In this document: positions 60,532 to 64,000 of the stretch, piece after piece | Layout: every line of letters begins with the position of its first letter | Numbering within the stretch: position 1 is the stretch's first letter | Origin: Marthasterias glacialis | Lineage: Eukaryota > Echinodermata > Asteroidea > Forcipulatida > Asteriidae | Direction of reading: 5' to 3' | Length of the DNA: 64,000 bases | Assembly (NCBI GenBank): GCA_911728455.2 | Contig: OU452219.1 | Span: forward strand, 4,214,320-4,278,319 | The notes under the pieces: generated by a model | Databases searched by the model: none | Seen by the model: the letters and a program-made list of their open reading frames with translations, nothing else | Told to the model about the DNA's origin: nothing | Position numbers and translations under genes: made by a program

Positions 60532-63500
60532 CTAATGAGCCTGATCCTCTACAGTATGGTGAATGCGGAGCACTATGTTAGCTGTTTCAACAGCAACATG
60601 TAAGGCATTTTGCTTCACAACAAAAGAGTCAAGTATGAGTTCAAGTCCTTTGTCCGTCACTGGGAGGCCCTTTTCCTGTATACCACACTTACTCTGCTCT
60701 TTGCTGGGATTATCTTGTTCTGCTAAGTCTCTCTTCTCAATAGAATCCTCCAGTCTGTGGGTTGTACCACTTCCCTTTGTCTCAACTTCTCCTTTGCAGC
60801 CAAGAATCTGCCAATCGCTGCTCTTGTCGAATGACTTCATTCCACATGCGCACAGACTCAACCAATCAGCTGGGTTTTCACCGCGGGGGAGGGGCCATCT
60901 GTGATGGTGGACACTATCAGTGATTTGAGTGTCTTGTCCGTGTTCAGTGGCCCTTGCTAATAATTCAATGCAATGGATGAAGTTATCAGCAGCTGTTTTG
61001 AATTGCGATCTTGTGCATCCCATATCACTCAAGACTTTTGAATTTATCAAAGCACTCTGCAATTATAATCAAAATGCAAATAGGATTTGAAACTTGGCAT
61101 AGTGGGAATACAATCTAGTTGGGTTTGTAGTAACACCGGGGAAATAATCTCTGTAAGAGTTGTGGTGGTTCTAAAAAAGAACACAACTGGTAGTGTAACA
61201 AGTCGATCTCGATTTGCTCTAATTGTCTCTCGATATGCTCTAATCGTCTCCAAGAGCATGCTATAATATTTCATCCTCCTGAAGACAGTCAGAGCATACT
61301 GATCGAAATGTTGAGTTGTTACAAGACGACTTCTTCTTTTCAGAACCACCACAAGTCGTACAGAGATTATTCCTTTGGTGTTGCCAACAAGATATTTAGT
61401 TTCAAAACTATCACTACACAATTTTACTTTCTATTGCTTCAGAAACTATTAGCTCTGTTGTTTAAATTTGAATTCTAGACGAGACCTTTCATTATTATTA
61501 TTATTACATACATCTGGTAATGAAACCAAGGATGCCTCATAAGTGAACTTAATCACTGTAGCTGTCAAGCCTGAGGAAACCTGTAGATAAGGGTGCTTGC
61601 CATGTGAACCAGAAACACCGGGGTAATTCCCCTACTCTTCCACGATAAGTATTCTGGGTTCTTTTACGCGCATTACCCATCCTAGTACACAGGACCTACG
61701 GCTTAATGTCCCATCCGAAGGACAAAGCAATTATGGTAAAAGTATCTTGCTCAAGGACACAAGTGCCGCAACCGGGATTCGAACCCACACTCTGCTGCCA
61801 ACAACACCAGAACCATATGCAAGGGGGTCTCTTAAGGCCCTTTTCCAAACCACGACTTTGGCTTCGGCTCTGCAGTTTAGGCTCCTTCAGTTATTTTGAA
61901 ATTGTATGCTTGTGGCATGGGGCTTCACTACAGGCAGACAAAGCCTAAGCCGAAACCTCAAGTTGAAGCCGCAGTTTTGAAAAGGGCCTAAGACAGTTTA
62001 CAGAGTCACCATCATGTAGTGAATATGTAGCTATTTTCCCCATGTTCAGAGCTGCCCAGGTAAAAGTTTGCAATATTACAAACTGACGTTTAAGTAATCT
62101 GAACTGACACAGGCAATATTAATGATAACACACCTCTTGCTGGTTCTGTTATCTGGTTGGCTGAAACATAGTCACATGGGGTTAACTAATATTGGCTAGT
62201 GCATGAGATTTATGCCACGATAAACAAGACACGCGTCAAGATATCAGGCATGTGTAATTTCGGGAAATAGTTCCCGAACCAGGCAATGCACTCAAAATTG
62301 TTGACTGGTTACAGCACCCTCCCATGGTCTGAACAGTGAACAACAACTAAAAAATTGAATCTAGGGAAACTAAAATCATTCCTTTAATGGGAGATTTTTG
62401 ATGCGGCAGCAGACACAACAGCTCTTTTTGACAGCTCTGAGCATGCGCGCACATGCTCAGTACTGCATGTGTAGTTCCGAGCATGCGTGCTACTGGTAAG
62501 AACCGAGAAAAAGTCTCCCATTGTTGAATTGCTTGTGATTTAATTGTTGAACTAAAATAGTTGGATATAAAACCCAGACAATTTTCTTTTCTTATTTCAT
62601 ATTTTGGACTGAGGTGTTATAAACCACATATGGACTTGCATAATTCAGTCACTAGTGCACGTCTATCTCCCATCGGGCCAGTCAGTGACCAGGAAGAGGG
62701 TCCTATTTCCCTCGGCCTTAGGGTCTGGGCCCTCTTCTGGTCACTCACAGTCCCTCGGGGGTGCACAGACATGCACTAGCAACCTCATTGCCAGTCCATA
62801 TGTGTATACATTGTAATATCTAATGAGAGTTAGATCCGTGATACCTGTTGTTTAAGATGAGCAGCCAGACATGCCTCAAAGCAACCAGCACCAGGTACAG
62901 CCATCGGATGTGCCAGCGTCAACGCTAGAACATGGTTGGCTGCACTACAAGTAGCCTAAAGCAAAAGAATATATGTATTTTGAAATTACTTGAAACTGCT
63001 TATAAATGGTATTTCTTAATGAGAAAGATGAATAACTGAAGAGTCGGGAATGAAAAACAAACTAACACATTCTAATAATACTTTGAGGATCAGAAGAAAA
63101 TCCGAATTCTAATGGAGATCAGAACTACATGTCTGATACTTGTTCACTTGTCCTTCCCTCTGTGGGAGCTGGAGCTCTGTAGAGCCCCACGGAAGCCACC
63201 AGGCGCTTCCTGCTACCACTCCAGCAGGCCCCGGCGATGTGCTCCATGGTGAATACCTCATGCCAGGACCTATGTCTGGGTTCTTCCACTATTACTTTTA
63301 GGACACAACACAGCAGAATATTCCATGCAAGATCAACAAAAAAAACACCTTTACCTTCAGTTCATCCAGTGAAGATTCAGTTCTATTGCACAAGACAAAA
63401 GTGGAGACAGGATGGCTGGGGTTCTGTAGATGGAAATAACTCCTGCCATGTAATACAAGGTGGATTACCCGATCAAGATGCCCTAGGGAACCTTCTGGGA

Positions 63501-63533
63501 TGCTGGCCTGAAGAGTGCCAAGCATTTTCGCTC
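60532..63533 (-). CDS. MKKS: MKKS/BBS6 chaperonin-like protein, C-terminal part (5' end outside window)
   Basis: Three last coding exons join in frame: 63355-63533, 62845-62955 and 60532-61056, giving the final 270 residues and the stop. MKKS (BBS6) is a group II chaperonin relative that helps assemble the BBSome at centrosome and cilium base; human defects cause McKusick-Kaufman and Bardet-Biedl syndromes. Seen: FVLCNRTESSLDELK at the end of the first exon; HVLALTLAHPMAVPGAGCFE followed by ACLAAHLKQ in the second, the position of the GGG-C-E loop of MKKS; SQFKTAADNF, LCACGM and HVAVETANIVLRI in the third, all recalled features of vertebrate MKKS. All borders are GT/AG; the first exon begins in phase 1. 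About half of the protein (human about 570 residues) lies past 64000. The intron at 61057-62844 is full of repeats. Confidence 0.92.
61500..61830 (-). mobile_element. tRNA-derived SINE-like repeat in an MKKS intron
   Basis: On the minus strand GTGTGGGTTCGAATCCCGG contains GGTTCGAATCC, a perfect RNA polymerase III B-box (tRNA T-loop type). It is followed by the body CCTTGAGCAAGATACTTTTA and GTCCTTCGGATGGGACATTA. No complete tRNA cloverleaf and no clear A-box were found, so it is not a tRNA gene. Confidence 0.65.
61836..61988. mobile_element. Family C inverted-repeat element in an MKKS intron
   Basis: GGCCCTTTTCCAAACCACGA at the left and GCAGTTTTGAAAAGGGCC at the right. GGCTTCGGCTC and its relatives extend the arms. 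Confidence 0.8.
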
Positions 63534-64000
63534 CTGGAAAATTCACAAAATGCGTAGGAGGTGATAACATGGCTGGATTAAAGAAAGGGTATGGGTTGGG
63601 TAATTGCTGAAAAAATGTTTCATTTGAACAGACTTTGTTTTTTCATTCATTATATTTCTTTACTTATGCCCAAAAAGTTGAAACTGGTTTTCACAATGCA
63701 TGTATTGCTACACAAATAATATTTACATGTTTAATGTACTCCTTACTTTGTAATACTTAACAACAGTTGTCTGAAAAGCTGTCATTTTTCGCTATGATCT
63801 AAAGTCAATTTCTTTACAAGTCACAAGAATCAAACATACGTGTACCATGCATAAAAACCTAACATGAAATCACCTTGCTGTTGTTCATTAAAACGTGAAA
63901 AAAATTTCAACAATTTTCCCAGATTTTGAATGGTTGAATGGCTTCTGACTGGCACCCCCCGAACAAAGATATTGACAAAATAGGGTGACCGCCAACATTA

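Noticed and set aside
61750..61800. Possible tRNA gene on the minus strand
   Set aside because: Only the T-loop-like B-box fits; no acceptor stem, anticodon arm or A-box could be found.

Overview
This is animal (eukaryotic) genomic DNA. Genes are split by introns with GT/AG borders, and the space between them is filled with LINE fragments, short inverted-repeat elements, minisatellites and simple repeats. No bacterial or viral gene organisation is seen. The gene set (SLC16 transporter, PLB1-type phospholipase, INSM-type zinc finger, MKKS/BBS6) and the repeat styles suggest a marine invertebrate deuterostome, most likely an echinoderm and perhaps a sea star. The taxonomic guess is inference.

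All recognised host genes lie on the minus strand. (1) Positions 205-5922 hold one copy of a segmental duplication carrying an intact first coding exon of a monocarboxylate transporter (5312-5522), split by a roughly 4.1 kb stretch that contains a decayed PHD-finger LINE. (2) Positions 5923-20340 are gene-poor: two large repeat blocks with hairpins and paired half-sites, a family of inverted-repeat elements, tandem hairpins and a 21-bp minisatellite. (3) Positions 20499-25378 hold a complete four-exon SLC16-type transporter gene (555 codons), whose first exon sits in the second copy of the segmental duplication (24165-25796). (4) Positions 28101-42592 hold a complete 14-exon gene for a membrane-anchored phospholipase B (486 codons), whose introns carry many small transposons and an 0.8 kb CCAATCAG minisatellite. 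(5) Positions 47476-48606 hold an intronless INSM1-like SNAG/zinc-finger repressor gene. (6) Positions 52749-54791 are a 5'-truncated LINE with an open reverse-transcriptase frame. (7) Positions 60532-63533 hold the last three coding exons of MKKS (BBS6), whose 5' half lies beyond the right edge.

The host genes do not form a pathway: they are a metabolite transporter, a secreted/membrane lipase, a neuroendocrine transcription factor and a ciliopathy chaperonin-like protein. Exon models were built by hand from reading frame, family similarity recalled from knowledge, and splice sites. In the transporter and phospholipase genes every exon joins in frame. No promoter could be assigned with confidence.
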